64,000 nucleotides of DNA from Pagrus major (Eukaryota; Chordata; Actinopteri; Spariformes; Sparidae). The notes under the pieces are model-generated. The model saw only the letters and a list, made by a program, of their open reading frames with translations, made no database searches and was not told the origin of the DNA. Each line of letters begins with the position of its first letter. Within the stretch, counting starts at the first letter, position 1. Below, in pieces: positions 1 through 28,385 of this stretch. The stretch is taken from contig NC_133232.1 in assembly GCF_040436345.1 (NCBI RefSeq), positions 25,636,315 through 25,700,314 on the forward strand, given 5' to 3'. A program made the position numbers and the translations under genes.

Positions 1-39
1 TTATGAACCTCTTGGACCTCTCTGCAGGGGGACGTTTGG

Positions 40-306
40 TCGCATGGTGTCAGTGTAATGTAAAAAGTCAGCAGTGCACGGTCTTGTCGTCATCGCATTT
101 TGGTTCCTCCTCTTGACAACATTTTCACTTCGATGTTAGCGCAGCCTCTCCTGCGCTTATTGTTGCCTTTGTGAAGATCCTGTTTACCACCACTACAGAC
201 GATGTAGAAAAGCAGGGAGTATTTTCATATCACAAAGTGCTGGATTCTGTTTTTACAACGAAGATTTTGTTCTTGTGATGGATTACTGATGATTTCGGGT
301 TTAACC
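40..306 (+). promoter_or_regulatory. Promoter of Pcdh gene A1 (CSE-like element plus group A block)
   Basis: A CSE-like element, TCGCATGGTGTCAGTGTAAT, lies at 40-59. It aligns base for base with the group B element CCACATGGGGACGCTGTAG over most of its length. A second block shared by group A promoters, CTTGTCGTCATCGCATTTTG followed by GTTCCTCC, is at 83-112. The start codon lies 267 bp after the CSE. In mammals the CSE binds CTCF and drives stochastic promoter choice; that role here is inferred from position and similarity. The RE1 expected further upstream falls outside the window. Confidence 0.7.
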
Positions 307-2664
<2,358 letters not shown>

Positions 2665-3449
2665 GTAAGACATGTTTAAACTAGCATTTTGTGAGTGTGT
2701 TTTCTTTTTTGCAAAAACTACTTGCAGTAATATAAGCACTCTATGTTTTGGAGAAAGCCCACATTTTCCCTATCTCAAGTTTGTGAATGTTGATCATATT
2801 TCATATTGGTTGCATATGAAAGACAGTGTAAGTAGTCCGAGAGATGTCAGAAAACTGTGGCGTGATTGCTAACTCTCTGATTTGTTTGCCTACAACACAC
2901 AAAAAACATGCACAGTACTGTATGCTTTCCGGGTGCTGTTGTATGGTTTTGCAAAGTTGACTGGTTATTAGTTTTACATTCCAGATGTGATTGAGAATGC
3001 TTGTTGTGCTTGTTGGTCCTGATTTTACAGTATTATGGGTTTTTTTCATTAATTTATTGTTTTTCTTATCATAGCGTCTTCCTATTTTGACATTATTTTA
3101 ACACTTGTAGGATACTTAAAAAATGCACGTGATATTGACATGAGGTCATATTGCAGTTGTTGTTGCTCGTCCGTTTAGATGATAAGGGTACTGACCCCAG
3201 TAAAGAAGAGCTAATTAACTGCAGATATATGATCTTGCTGCACCAGCAGAATTACTTTACCAACACCATACTCAGCTATTGACAACACGTGAAGTCAAGT
3301 CTCATATACATGTGCACAACGTAGCAGCATGAAATAATAAAGTAGTCTGGAGTGTATGGTATATTATTGTGCAAAATAAAACATGAAACAGAATTGTAAT
3401 TCATTCCTCAGCTGTGCCTAGACTCAGCTGCGGTCGGTCGGTGGTGATC
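2665..3449. other. Intergenic/intronic DNA between A1 and A2
   Basis: It starts with the A1 splice donor GTAAGA. The rest is AT-rich sequence with no convincing ORF. I see no second exon or repeat here. The first bases resemble the flank after A4 (GTAAGACAT.TTTAAA), consistent with shared ancestry. Confidence 0.6.
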
Positions 3450-3467
3450 GCTGTCCATGGTGCTGAA
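3450..3467 (-). promoter_or_regulatory. RE1/NRSE (REST site) upstream of A2
   Basis: The + strand reads GCTGTCCATGGTGCTGAA, the reverse complement of TTCAGCACCATGGACAGC. The RE1 consensus is TTCAGCACCACGGACAGCGCC. Both half sites are intact. It lies 242 bp before the CSE of A2. Confidence 0.8.
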
Positions 3468-3708
3468 CGTGTGTGGTCTCATTTGCCAGTGATCGTTCAT
3501 TAAATATAACAAACATTAAACCGCAGAATGATGTAATCTCGCTGTTTGAATTCATATCAAGGAGCTTTGCAGTTATCTTTTTCACTGAAAAGTTGTCTAC
3601 CCTTTAATTTATTTTCAATTTATCGACTGTGTTTTGGTCAGAGAAACTATTTCAGATTCGTCTAATGTGTTATGAACCTCTTGGACCTCTCTGCAGGGGG
3701 ACGTTTGG

Positions 3709-3974
3709 TCGCATGGTGTCAGTGTAATGTAAAAAGTCAGCAGTGCACGGTCTTGTCGTCATCGCATTTTGGTTCCTCCTCTTGACAACATTTTCACTTC
3801 GATATTAGCGCAGCCTCTCCTGTCCTTATTGTTGCCTTTGTGAAGATCCTGTTTGCCACCACTACTGACGATGTAGGAAAGGAGGAAATATTTGCATAAG
3901 GAAAGTGCTGGATTCTGTTTTTACAACGAAGCTTTTGTTCTTGTGATGGATTACTGATGATTTCGGGTTTAACC
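3709..3974 (+). promoter_or_regulatory. Promoter of Pcdh gene A2
   Basis: The CSE-like element TCGCATGGTGTCAGTGTAAT is at 3709-3728 and the shared CTTGTCGTCAT...GGTTCC block at 3752-3781. About 290 bp ending at the start codon nearly duplicates the A1 promoter (1-290), so A1 and A2 promoters separated recently or were converted. Confidence 0.7.
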
Positions 3975-6332
<2,358 letters not shown>

Positions 6333-6937
6333 GTAAGCATTGTTTCATAAAGCTTTATAATCAGCGATTAATTGTGGAAGTTGTGGAGTGTCTGCTGTTG
6401 TATTAACAACACACCTGCTGTGGAAATGAGTGAACATGCACTAGGATGACATAACTATTGAAAAGGCATTTTATATCTTAGCTTTAGAAATCGGATAGCT
6501 TGGTCACTATTTTAAAAAGTCAAATCACAATACTGACTTTTCTTCAAAACCACTTGACTTTGTGCACTGGTTCCCTGTCTTCATTTCCAGTTGGATCAGT
6601 GATGAACGCTTGTTGATTTTGTCTCTTCTGTCATGTTTTCATGAGTTAATTGATCGTGTTTCTCTTCTGCTATTTCACCCTGTCTCGTCTTAACACTTGT
6701 GGCAGAGGTTTTAAAAAGCTGAACTGACATTTGCGTTAATGCTCGTGCCTCAAGCAAAAAATAGCTGATTGATCTCAAATATATGAGTGCATTGCATCAG
6801 CAAACCTTTACTACACACACCTGAAGTATGTCATTAAAACACAAATGGTAAAAATTATGGTTTAATTAAAAATCTAGAAATTGAATGATAATATTGTTAC
6901 CAAATACAGCTGGACAGGTGAAAGATTAGTGGTGATC
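6333..6937. other. Intergenic DNA between A2 and A3, with a 184-bp segment absent from the paralogous A3-A4 interval
   Basis: It begins with the A2 donor GTAAGC and matches the A3 downstream flank (9903 on) closely. The stretch 6508-6691 is missing between TGGTCAC and AACACTTGTGG in the other copy, an indel since duplication. No coding potential is apparent. Confidence 0.6.
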
Positions 6938-6955
6938 CCTGTCCATGGTGCTGAA
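6938..6955 (-). promoter_or_regulatory. RE1/NRSE (REST site) upstream of A3
   Basis: The + strand reads CCTGTCCATGGTGCTGAA, a near-consensus RE1 in the reverse orientation. It lies 341 bp before the A3 CSE, and the A4 interval keeps the same spacing. Confidence 0.75.
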
Positions 6956-7278
6956 CCTTGAACCTTGCTCAATGCCCTGAATATAAAGTACTGAATGTTT
7001 ATTAGCTGTAAACAAAGTAGAAAACTTCTCACTGACTGTATCTGTTCATTCATACCAGTTGATCCTCTTCTACAGTTATTTTTCTCGCGTATTAGAATAT
7101 TCTCTACAGTTTGGAAATCACGCTTTACATTTTTACTGAAATTAAATTTTGTCAGTGAGCAGCCGAGACATCCATTTTCATTCAACTGACTATTTGGGCA
7201 TTGTTCCGAGGTAAAACTAACTATGTCACATTTAGCTAAATGCTTTTGGCTTTACATTTCCTGCAGTTAGAATTTACA

Positions 7279-7544
7279 TCGCACGGTGTCAGTGTAACAA
7301 AAACAAAGCGTTACACGAGCTTGTCGTCATGGCATTTTGGTTCCACCTCTTTCCAGACTCCTCATCTCGATATTGTCGCAGTCGGATCTGGGGTTACAGC
7401 TGCTTTTGGAAATACTCTATTTGCCCTCATGTCTGTCGTTGTAAGAAGACGATGAATATTTCCACACGTGGAAGAGTGGGATTGTATCATTATAACGTAG
7501 TTGTTGTTTCTGTAACGGATTACTGATTTTTTTCGGGTTTAACC
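7279..7544 (+). promoter_or_regulatory. Promoter of Pcdh gene A3
   Basis: The CSE-like element reads TCGCACGGTGTCAGTGTAAC (7279-7298), one base off in the core relative to A1/A2. The shared block CTTGTCGTCATGGCATTTTG plus GTTCCACC is at 7320-7349. The start codon is 266 bp from the CSE. Confidence 0.7.
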
Positions 7545-9902
<2,358 letters not shown>

Positions 9903-10323
9903 GTAAGCATTGTTTCATAAAGCTTTATATTCAGTGATTAATTGTGGAAGTTGTGGAGAGTCTGCTGTCGTATTAACGACATACTTGCTGTGAAAATGAG
10001 TGAACATTCACTAGGATGACATAACTATTGAAAGGGCATGTTATATCTTAGCTTTAGAAATCGGATAGGTTGGTCACAACACTTGTGGCAGAGGTTATAA
10101 AAAGGTAAATGGACATTTGCGTTAATGCTCGTGCCTCAAGCAAAAAATAGCTGATTGATCTTAAATATATGAGTGCATTGCATCAGCAAACCTTTACTAC
10201 ACACACCTGAAGAATTTCATTAAAACACAAATGGTAAAAACTATTGTTTTATTAAAAAACTTGAAATTGAATAATAATACTTTTACCAGATACAGCTGGA
10301 CAGGTGAAAGAATAGTGGTGATC
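9903..10323. other. Intergenic DNA between A3 and A4
   Basis: A near copy of the A2-A3 interval but shorter by the 184-bp indel. It opens with the donor GTAAGC. No ORF or repeat stands out. Confidence 0.6.
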
Positions 10324-10341
10324 CCTGTCCATGGTGCTGAA
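10324..10341 (-). promoter_or_regulatory. RE1/NRSE (REST site) upstream of A4
   Basis: CCTGTCCATGGTGCTGAA on the + strand, identical to the A3 site and at the same distance (340 bp) from the CSE. It is part of the duplicated interval. Confidence 0.75.
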
Positions 10342-10663
10342 CCTTGAACCTTGCTCAAAGCCCTGAATATGCAGTTCTGTATGTTTATTAGCTGTAAACA
10401 AAGTAGAAAACCATTAACTGACTGTATCTGTTCATTAATACCAATTGATCCTCATCTACAATTATTTTCTCGCATGTTAGAATATTCTCTACAGTTTGGA
10501 AAGCACGCTTTACATTTTTACTGAAATTAAATTTTGTCAGTGAGCAGCCGAGACATCCATTTTCATTCAACTGACTATTTGGGCATTGTTTCGAGGTAAA
10601 ACTAACTATGTCACATTTAGCTAAATGCTTTTGGCTTTAGATTTCCTGCAGTTAGAATTTACA

Positions 10664-10928
10664 TCGCACGGTGTCAGTGTAACAAAAACAAAGCGTTACA
10701 CGAGCTTGTCGTCATGGCATTTTGGTTCCACCTCTTTCCAGACTCCTCATCTCGATATTGTCGCAGTCGGATCTGGGGTTACAGCTGCTTTTGGAAATAC
10801 TCTATTTGCCCTCATGTCTGTCGTTGTAAGCAGACGATGAATATTTCCACACGTGGAGGAGTGGGATTGTATCATTATAACGTAGTTATTGTTTGTGTAA
10901 CGGATCACTGATGATTTCGGGTTTAACC
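10664..10928 (+). promoter_or_regulatory. Promoter of Pcdh gene A4
   Basis: The CSE-like element TCGCACGGTGTCAGTGTAAC is at 10664-10683 and the CTTGTCGTCATGGCATTTTG block at 10705-10734. It is almost identical to the A3 promoter over about 250 bp. Confidence 0.7.
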
Positions 10929-13286
<2,358 letters not shown>

Positions 13287-13830
13287 GTAAGACATCTTTA
13301 AATGAGCATTTTCATGTATGCAGAAAGTAAAGCATTAAGACATGACAAAGTTGTTGAGACAAATAAAACTCAAGATAGATACGAAAGTGGAAACATTGTG
13401 ATCATATTTATGGCTTATAGAGAAAGGCTTTTATGAAAGGCAAATCTTAATTCATATTTCAGATTTGTTGCTTCTGATCCTAACTGCTCTTAATTATAAC
13501 AGCTGTGGCATTTTAAACTGCAAATATTGTATACTGTACTATAGGCCTTCCTGCTATGCTTTTGAAAAGTTCAGTATTGGATCCACTGGCAACCCCTCAG
13601 TTTTCCTGAGCAACTTTAGTTTTATGTCACTTCAGGATATATATCTTCTTTTAAAACATAGTACGCCTATACTTTACCTAAAAGACAGTAAATAAAAACA
13701 ACATTTAACATGGGTATGGTATGACAACATGGAAAGAGTTAGATAAGCCAGTGTCCATGATACATATTCAACTAACTCAAAATGGAAAACTGCCAAATGT
13801 AGCCTGGCAAATGTGAAGTTAGTTGTAATC
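13287..13830. other. Intergenic DNA between A4 and A5
   Basis: It starts with the donor GTAAGA. AT-rich and unremarkable; a short ORF near 13465-13695 has no recognisable similarity and is probably chance. Confidence 0.5.
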
Positions 13831-13848
13831 GCTGTCCATGGTGCTGAT
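13831..13848 (-). promoter_or_regulatory. RE1/NRSE (REST site) upstream of A5
   Basis: GCTGTCCATGGTGCTGAT on the + strand; the final base departs from the usual A. It lies 647 bp from the CSE, about twice the distance seen for A3, A4 and A6. Confidence 0.75.
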
Positions 13849-14477
13849 CATGTTTGCTCTCATTCCCAGTATTTGGTCATGAGTTATATCAAACCACTGT
13901 GACATTTCTCTGCGCTTTAATGAAACTCTAGCTAAAGTTCAGTCAGGAGAGCTATTCTGTTGCATGGTTAGGCCTGTAGTTTATTTCTCATCCCATCCTA
14001 TCATTCACTCCTCTCACGCAATCAGCTGTTCACATCAGCTGGCCACAACTATCCAATAGCACAGCAACACATCTACATTGTTGGCCAATCACCTTGCTGC
14101 TGTCTTTTTTTAAAATATGATTCTCTCTGCCTCTAGATCATTCATGCTGCTGTTTTGCACACATGATCTGCTGTAATAAACATTTCTTAACTTCATACAA
14201 TTATCTCCTGATTTACATTCATATACCTTATACAGTACCGCATAAGGTAAACATATCCCCACGTGTTAAGTAGAATAAACATTAAAATGGTTTATTTTTA
14301 TTGATTGAAAGGAGGCTTGGTGTTGAAAGTGAGAAGCCTCGTCATTTATTTCAATTCTCCTCCATTATTTTTGGTGTATTGATTTCAGATGACTGCATAG
14401 GAAAAACGCACAAAAAGAAAATTCACCATATAGCTAAAGTGCTACTGCCTTTTGACTTTTTGCAATGAGGATTTAGG
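13849..14477. other. Enlarged RE1-to-CSE spacer, possible insertion of unknown origin
   Basis: This spacer is roughly 300 bp longer than in A3, A4 and A6. The extra DNA seems to sit between about 13950 and 14260 and contains two CCAAT-like runs (CCAATAGC, CCAATCAC) and an AATAAA. I cannot assign it to a transposon family and see no clear terminal repeats. Confidence 0.35.
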
Positions 14478-14745
14478 TCGCATGGTGTCAGTGTAGTGAA
14501 TAAAGTCAACAGGGCATGTGGTTGTCGTCAGTGCGTTTTGGTTCCACCTCCTGACAGCTCCCTCGGTTCAGTTTTAACGCAGTCGTTTCTGAGCTTGCTG
14601 CTTCCTTTGGAAATGCTCTTATCTACCCTCATGTCTGTCGTTGTTAGAAGACGATGAATATATTTACACCAGGAAGAGTTGGATTTTGTCATTATAACGC
14701 AGTTACTGTTTCGGTAACGGATTACTGATGTTTTCGGGTTTAACC
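14478..14745 (+). promoter_or_regulatory. Promoter of Pcdh gene A5
   Basis: The CSE-like element TCGCATGGTGTCAGTGTAGT is at 14478-14497. The shared block is at 14521-14550, reading GTTGTCGTCAGTGCGTTTTG then GTTCCACCTC. Distance to the ATG is 268 bp. Confidence 0.7.
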
Positions 14746-17103
<2,358 letters not shown>

Positions 17104-17552
17104 GTAAGACTGTTTTTGTGAAAGTCATGGCTTGTTTCCACTCTTGGTAATATTTATTTGTTCCTTCATTCATTAGTTCAGTCATGTACTGCATATACTG
17201 CATGTGAAATATCTGCTTGGCATCATGATATAGTTTTGTGAAGCAGGACACTTGACTGATACCCCTCATTTCTCAGCTGTCCTTTAAAGTAAAGTTGTTA
17301 CTATAATAGCAGTTACTAATATAGGTGGAAGTATATGCTTACTCAACCGTTTATTTCGCAATCCCCTGCTTTTTCACTATACTCTGAAAAACACATAGCA
17401 GTATTACAACACACTATGATCGTCAAAGAACCGACATAGGTCGAACTTTTTGCACTTTCACTTTGCCTAAGTTGTGTTTTGAGCTTTCGGGCATCTGTGA
17501 TGATATTTTAAGTCGTAAATGTGGCTGGGTCGAGTTATATCGGACGTTGTTT
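17104..17552. other. Intergenic DNA between A5 and A6, paralogous to 24731-25006
   Basis: Blocks such as TTCATTAGTTCAGTC, ACTCTGAAAAACACAT and GAGTTATA.C recur in the same order at 24.7-25.0 kb, including the RE1 that follows. No coding sequence is evident. Confidence 0.6.
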
Positions 17553-17570
17553 GCTGTCCATGGTGCTGAT
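17553..17570 (-). promoter_or_regulatory. RE1/NRSE (REST site) upstream of A6
   Basis: GCTGTCCATGGTGCTGAT on the + strand, reverse orientation RE1, 330 bp from the CSE of A6. Confidence 0.75.
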
Positions 17571-17882
17571 ACGTTTTCCTCTCTTGTTCAGATACCTGGT
17601 TCAAAAATGTCAACAACCTCATGCGTTTTCTTTATAAATATCCAACGAATGAAGCTCAACGTTGTTATATTGAAGCCCTAAGCATTGTGAGAGGACTTGA
17701 TGTCCACATTTAAAGGAGTTTAAGTTTTTGCCTACTTGTTGAATCATCTGAAGAAGGCATCGCCTCAGCTTAAGTACTGCAACATCCACGCATAAGGCCA
17801 AAGTAAATAAATCATGAAACTTTTCCAACTTTTCAAGTAAATAGCTGTACAACCTTTGATTTTCCTGTAGTTACCAATGAGA

Positions 17883-18141
17883 TCGCATGGTGTCAGTGTG
17901 TTTTGAAAATAATGTCTTTCGCTTGTCGTCACTGCCTTTTGGTTCCACCTCCTTGTAGCTCTCTCAGTTCGGTTTTAGCAGAATCGCTTGGCGGCTCGCT
18001 GCTGCCTGTATCAATAGTGTCTCGTTTTTTTCATACATTTTTGAAACAGAGTGATCACTTGCAAAGCCGGATGTGTTGGATTAATTTCTTCAAACACGAT
18101 TATTACCCAGTGAGGAATCGATAACTGTTTCGTACTTCATC
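17883..18141 (+). promoter_or_regulatory. Promoter of Pcdh gene A6
   Basis: TCGCATGGTGTCAGTGTGTT at 17883-17902 is the CSE-like element. CTTGTCGTCACTGCCTTTTG then GTTCCACCTC is at 17922-17951. The start lies 259 bp from the CSE. Confidence 0.7.
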
Positions 18142-20499
<2,358 letters not shown>

Positions 20500-20899
20500 G
20501 TAAGATAGATCACTTTATTTCAAGGCAGTCTTGGTATTAATGCTTGTGATAAATGAGATGAAGATCCTCATGATTGAAGAGGTCCAAAAGTGCTGAATCA
20601 CACCACCTATTCAGAACAGCTGGATAGAAATGGATCACAGACATATGATTCATCATTGGGAGAAATGAGAAGTGTGTTGCTATGAGACTGCTGAGTTAAG
20701 TTTATGGTTTACAGGTGGTTGTATGGTTGGTTTTCACACAGACTATAGTGTTAATTGATTCATAACAACACATTGGACTGCAGTTTGTGTGCTGTGTTTG
20801 GCTTACCTCAAGAAATTATACAACCTTGTGAAATATATTGACTTCATGTTGGCTTTGGCTTCAGAAGAGACAATGCTGTGGATAGTTGTGAGTGTTTTT
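20500..20899. other. Downstream flank of A6, paralogous to the flank of A8
   Basis: From GTAAGATAGATCACTTTATT onward it aligns with 27992-28385 after A8, including GGATCACAGACATATGATTC. This is evidence that A6 and A8 flanks descend from one duplication. No ORF of note. Confidence 0.6.
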
Positions 20900-21142
20900 T
20901 TTGTGTGTACTTTTTCTCATCAATATCATCATTCTGATGATTGCCATGCAGTGCTTCAACCCACTGGACTATACTTCTGCATAACTATGAGACACTTATT
21001 ATGATGGGACACTGTGTCACAGCATCCACTACAGATCTGGAGACAAACCGTACAAGTTAGTTGGACCCAGAATGACTATAGGATCTACTACAGTCAGGGG
21101 AAGTAATGCAAATACTTTGGCAGAAAACGAGTACCTGGAGAG
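20900..21142 (+). pseudogene. Relic 3' end of a lost group A variable exon
   Basis: The segment aligns with the membrane helix and tail of group A exons: ATGCAGTGCTTC, ACTATACTTCTGCATAACT, GACACTGTGTCACAGCATCC, CAGATCTGGAGACAAAC, TTAGTTGGACCCAGAATGA and CTGGAGAGG are all recognisable in order. It contains a stop in the YTS.YL part, small deletions in the NTLVLPDRRR part, and the splice donor GT has become GC (21143-21144). Homology may begin weakly near 20850. No ectodomain is present, so most of the exon was deleted. It is most likely a remnant of a former gene between A6 and A7. Confidence 0.8.
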
Positions 21143-21669
21143 GCAATATAAATTAATACTAACAATATTAAGACTTCCTGTTATTCAACAGGTAGTTATA
21201 CAATAATTTCATGGCAGTCTGAATACACACATTTACCACAGCTGGATAAAATATGTGATCATTAATTACATTCATACTATACACTTTTATTGGTAGAAAT
21301 AGACTCTTGGGGTTGCCATTTCATACTGTAAATTACAGCAGCTGTCACTGAATTGCTCGATTTCAAGGGCTACTCGTATCACACTCCTCTGCATTGATTA
21401 AAGTCGAATCCATACTGGTGGCATTTCTTAACCATGAATCAGTTTGGTCAAATCTCTTTTTGTGTTTCAAAAGCAGCATCTCTGTCTTGTCTACCTAACA
21501 GCATGATATTTGTTGTGGTATTTACATAATGTTGCCTTCCTTTTGTGGGATAGTTGGAGATGTGCTGTGTGTTAAGGCTGTTTTCAACAATGTTAAAGGA
21601 AGCAGGAACAGTGTCAGAATGTATGTACTCTTATTGCTGCTGGTGAGTCTGAGTGCAGTCGCAAATGTC
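21143..21669. other. Intergenic DNA between the relic exon and the A7 RE1
   Basis: AT-rich with no identifiable gene. Two short overlapping ORFs near 21529-21794 on opposite strands have no family signature. I see no clear repeat. Confidence 0.5.
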
Positions 21670-21687
21670 GCTATCCGTGGTGCTGAA
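21670..21687 (-). promoter_or_regulatory. RE1/NRSE (REST site) upstream of A7
   Basis: GCTATCCGTGGTGCTGAA on the + strand; its complement TTCAGCACCACGGATAGC keeps the consensus CACGGA. It lies 233 bp before the CSE. Confidence 0.8.
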
Positions 21688-21902
21688 AGTTGTTTTTTGT
21701 TAAAGGCGATAGATTCTTCAGAATAATAGTTTTTGGAGGGGGAACTGGTTATGACTTGAGTCCAATGCTTAAGAGAAAAAGCCTCTTTACGCAAACATTT
21801 CTTATAGGCTGTTTAACTGCTTTGCCTCGTGGTTTCCTTGTTATATGAACTTTTGATTTTACTCTATTTTTTATTATAACAGTGCTGCAATAACGTCCTG
21901 AA

Positions 21903-22150
21903 TCGCATGGTGTCGGTATAATGGCATATTGTGTCTCCGGAACTTTTCGTCATCACCATTAAATCCGACCCTGTATTTTGGCATTACGTGCAAAGGGCTT
22001 GGACAAGAAACTAGCTCTGTACGATTCCCAGGACTTTTTTTTGCGATGGCGCGCAGTTTGCACAGGAATACGGCTGATCATTATTTCCTAAACATACACT
22101 TATAGATCCAGGAATTAGCGGACTTACATTTTCTGTTTTTGCTGTACATA
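21903..22150 (+). promoter_or_regulatory. Promoter of Pcdh gene A7
   Basis: TCGCATGGTGTCGGTATAAT at 21903-21922 is the CSE-like element. The second block is weakened (CTTTTCGTCATCACCATTAA at 21943). Distance to the ATG is 248 bp. Confidence 0.65.
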
Positions 22151-24508
<2,358 letters not shown>

Positions 24509-24690
24509 GTAAGACATATTTAAGTGCAAACTGTGAGGTGACTGACTGTATTGGTTGTTTACTGAACATTGCTTCACTTAGCCATGAAAAACACATGATG
24601 TAAAAGTACGATACCATCCTGAAGAATTGCAAGCACAGTATGACAGTGTGAAAAACATGCTCAAGTAAAAATCAATATAATTAAATGCTC
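24509..24690. other. Downstream flank of A7
   Basis: Short AT-rich interval from the A7 donor GTAAGA to the relic exon end at 24691. Nothing further recognised. Confidence 0.5.
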
Positions 24691-24730
24691 ACACTAGTGC
24701 TCCCTGACAGGAGGAGGGGATCTGGAGAGG
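24691..24730 (+). pseudogene. Forty-base relic of a group A exon 3' end
   Basis: ACACTAGTGCTCCCTGACAG followed by GAGGAGGGGATCTGGAGAGG matches the last 39 bases of a group A exon exactly, but the donor reads GC instead of GT (24730-24731). Nothing upstream resembles an exon. It is the residue of a deleted gene between A7 and A8. Confidence 0.8.
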
Positions 24731-25006
24731 CAAAGCACATTTATGGATGAATCCCTGGTTTGTTTCTGCTGGCTGTGATATTCATTTGTTCCCTTCATTA
24801 ATTAGTTCAGTCGACCATCCACTGCATATACTGCAGGCGTACTGTCATCCGTTTGTTATTTCGTAGTCTCCTGTTTTTTCTCCCCCAGTACTCTGAAAAA
24901 CACATCTGTATTACAACAGACTTTGTGATTTGAGTTTTCAGGGTGTCTGTGATTGAATATATAAATTCACACCTGTGGCTGTGCCGAGTTATAGCTGGTC
25001 TTAGTC
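24731..25006. other. Intergenic remnant paralogous to the A5-A6 interval
   Basis: Sequence after the relic follows the order seen after A5 (17104-17552), including TTCATTAATTAGTTCAGTC and GTACTCTGAAAAACACAT. It is the downstream flank of the lost gene. Confidence 0.6.
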
Positions 25007-25024
25007 GCTGTCCATGGTGCCGAT
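25007..25024 (-). promoter_or_regulatory. RE1/NRSE (REST site) upstream of A8
   Basis: GCTGTCCATGGTGCCGAT on the + strand; GCCGAT replaces GCTGAA, so one half site is weakened. It is 367 bp from the CSE. Confidence 0.6.
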
Positions 25025-25115
25025 AAGTTTTAATCTCATGTCTCATGTCCTGCCTAATATCTGAAGAAGTAAGAGGTTATTGCCATAGCTGATCAATCAA
25101 TGTATGGGAGTAAAA

Positions 25116-25160
25116 ATAATACTGATAATGATAATAACAATAATAATGGCGATTATTATT

Positions 25161-25201
<41 letters not shown>

Positions 25202-25211
25202 CATCATCATA
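25116..25211. repeat. AAT/ATT triplet microsatellite arranged as an inverted repeat
   Basis: AAT-type repeats (about 25116-25147) run into a GGCG centre and then ATT-type repeats (about 25152-25210). The two arms are complementary, so a hairpin is possible. It lies between the RE1 and the CSE of A8. Confidence 0.85.
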
Positions 25212-25373
25212 ATTGCTGTTGTTATTGTAAATAGTTTCTAAAGTTAGTAATTACCGTATGGACTTTTTCCTGTTTTAATTGCATCTTCTGCAGGAAATAG
25301 AAGCGTTTAACCACTACGAAAGTGACATAAAAATATGTAGTCATTGAAAGTGTATCTGCATTGTATCATCAGC

Positions 25374-25639
25374 TCGCATGGTGTCACTGCTTGTGAAAAT
25401 GAAGACTCTGGGTTGAACATCCTCTACGTCAGTAGTTTGGTGCTACAGTATTTCGCGACAGTGTGCGCTTGTGCTTCAGGGCGATGGCTTCAAATGTTTG
25501 ACTCGTTCACCAACATTTTCCTAATATCGAGCAGTTGTGGGGGGTTTTCATCCCCAAAATGCGGGTTTCTGTGTAGCCTCGCGTTGTAATCTCTAACCTT
25601 TATATTCGTCTTGTTTTTTTGTTTTTTTTTTAATCCAAC
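25374..25639 (+). promoter_or_regulatory. Promoter of Pcdh gene A8
   Basis: TCGCATGGTGTCACTGCTTG at 25374-25393 is the CSE-like element. The second block is barely recognisable (CTACGTCAGTAGTTTGGTGC near 25423). A T-rich tract (25611-25632) directly precedes the start codon. Confidence 0.6.
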
Positions 25640-27991
<2,352 letters not shown>

Positions 27992-28385
27992 GTAAGATAG
28001 ATCACTTTATTTCAAGGCAGTTCTGGTATGAATGCTCGTGATTGATGAGTATCAGATTCTGATGATTAATGCGTGCCAAAAGTACTGAATCACGTCACCT
28101 TTTCAGATCAGCTGGATATAAATGGATCACAGACATATGATTCATCACTGGGGGAAATGAGGAGGCTGTGTGTTGTTATGAGACTGCATTAAAGGTGCTT
28201 GTATGGACAGTTAATCGATTTATAAATAAGTCAATGGGCTGGAGTTAGTATGTTGTGTTTGTTACCTTACAGCTGTGTTATTCCTATGTGCTTAAAAAGG
28301 AAATCATCCCAAGAAATGATACAACCTTATGAAAAATACTGATGTTGTTTGGGATATGTGGATTGTAGTGAGATTTTGGTCGAGT
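27992..28385. other. Downstream flank of A8, paralogous to that of A6
   Basis: Alignable with 20500-20899 (GTAAGATAGATCACTTTATT, GGATCACAGACATATGATTC, AGAAATGATACAACCTT). The similarity stops near 28380, so no exon relic equivalent to 20900-21142 is left here. Confidence 0.6.
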
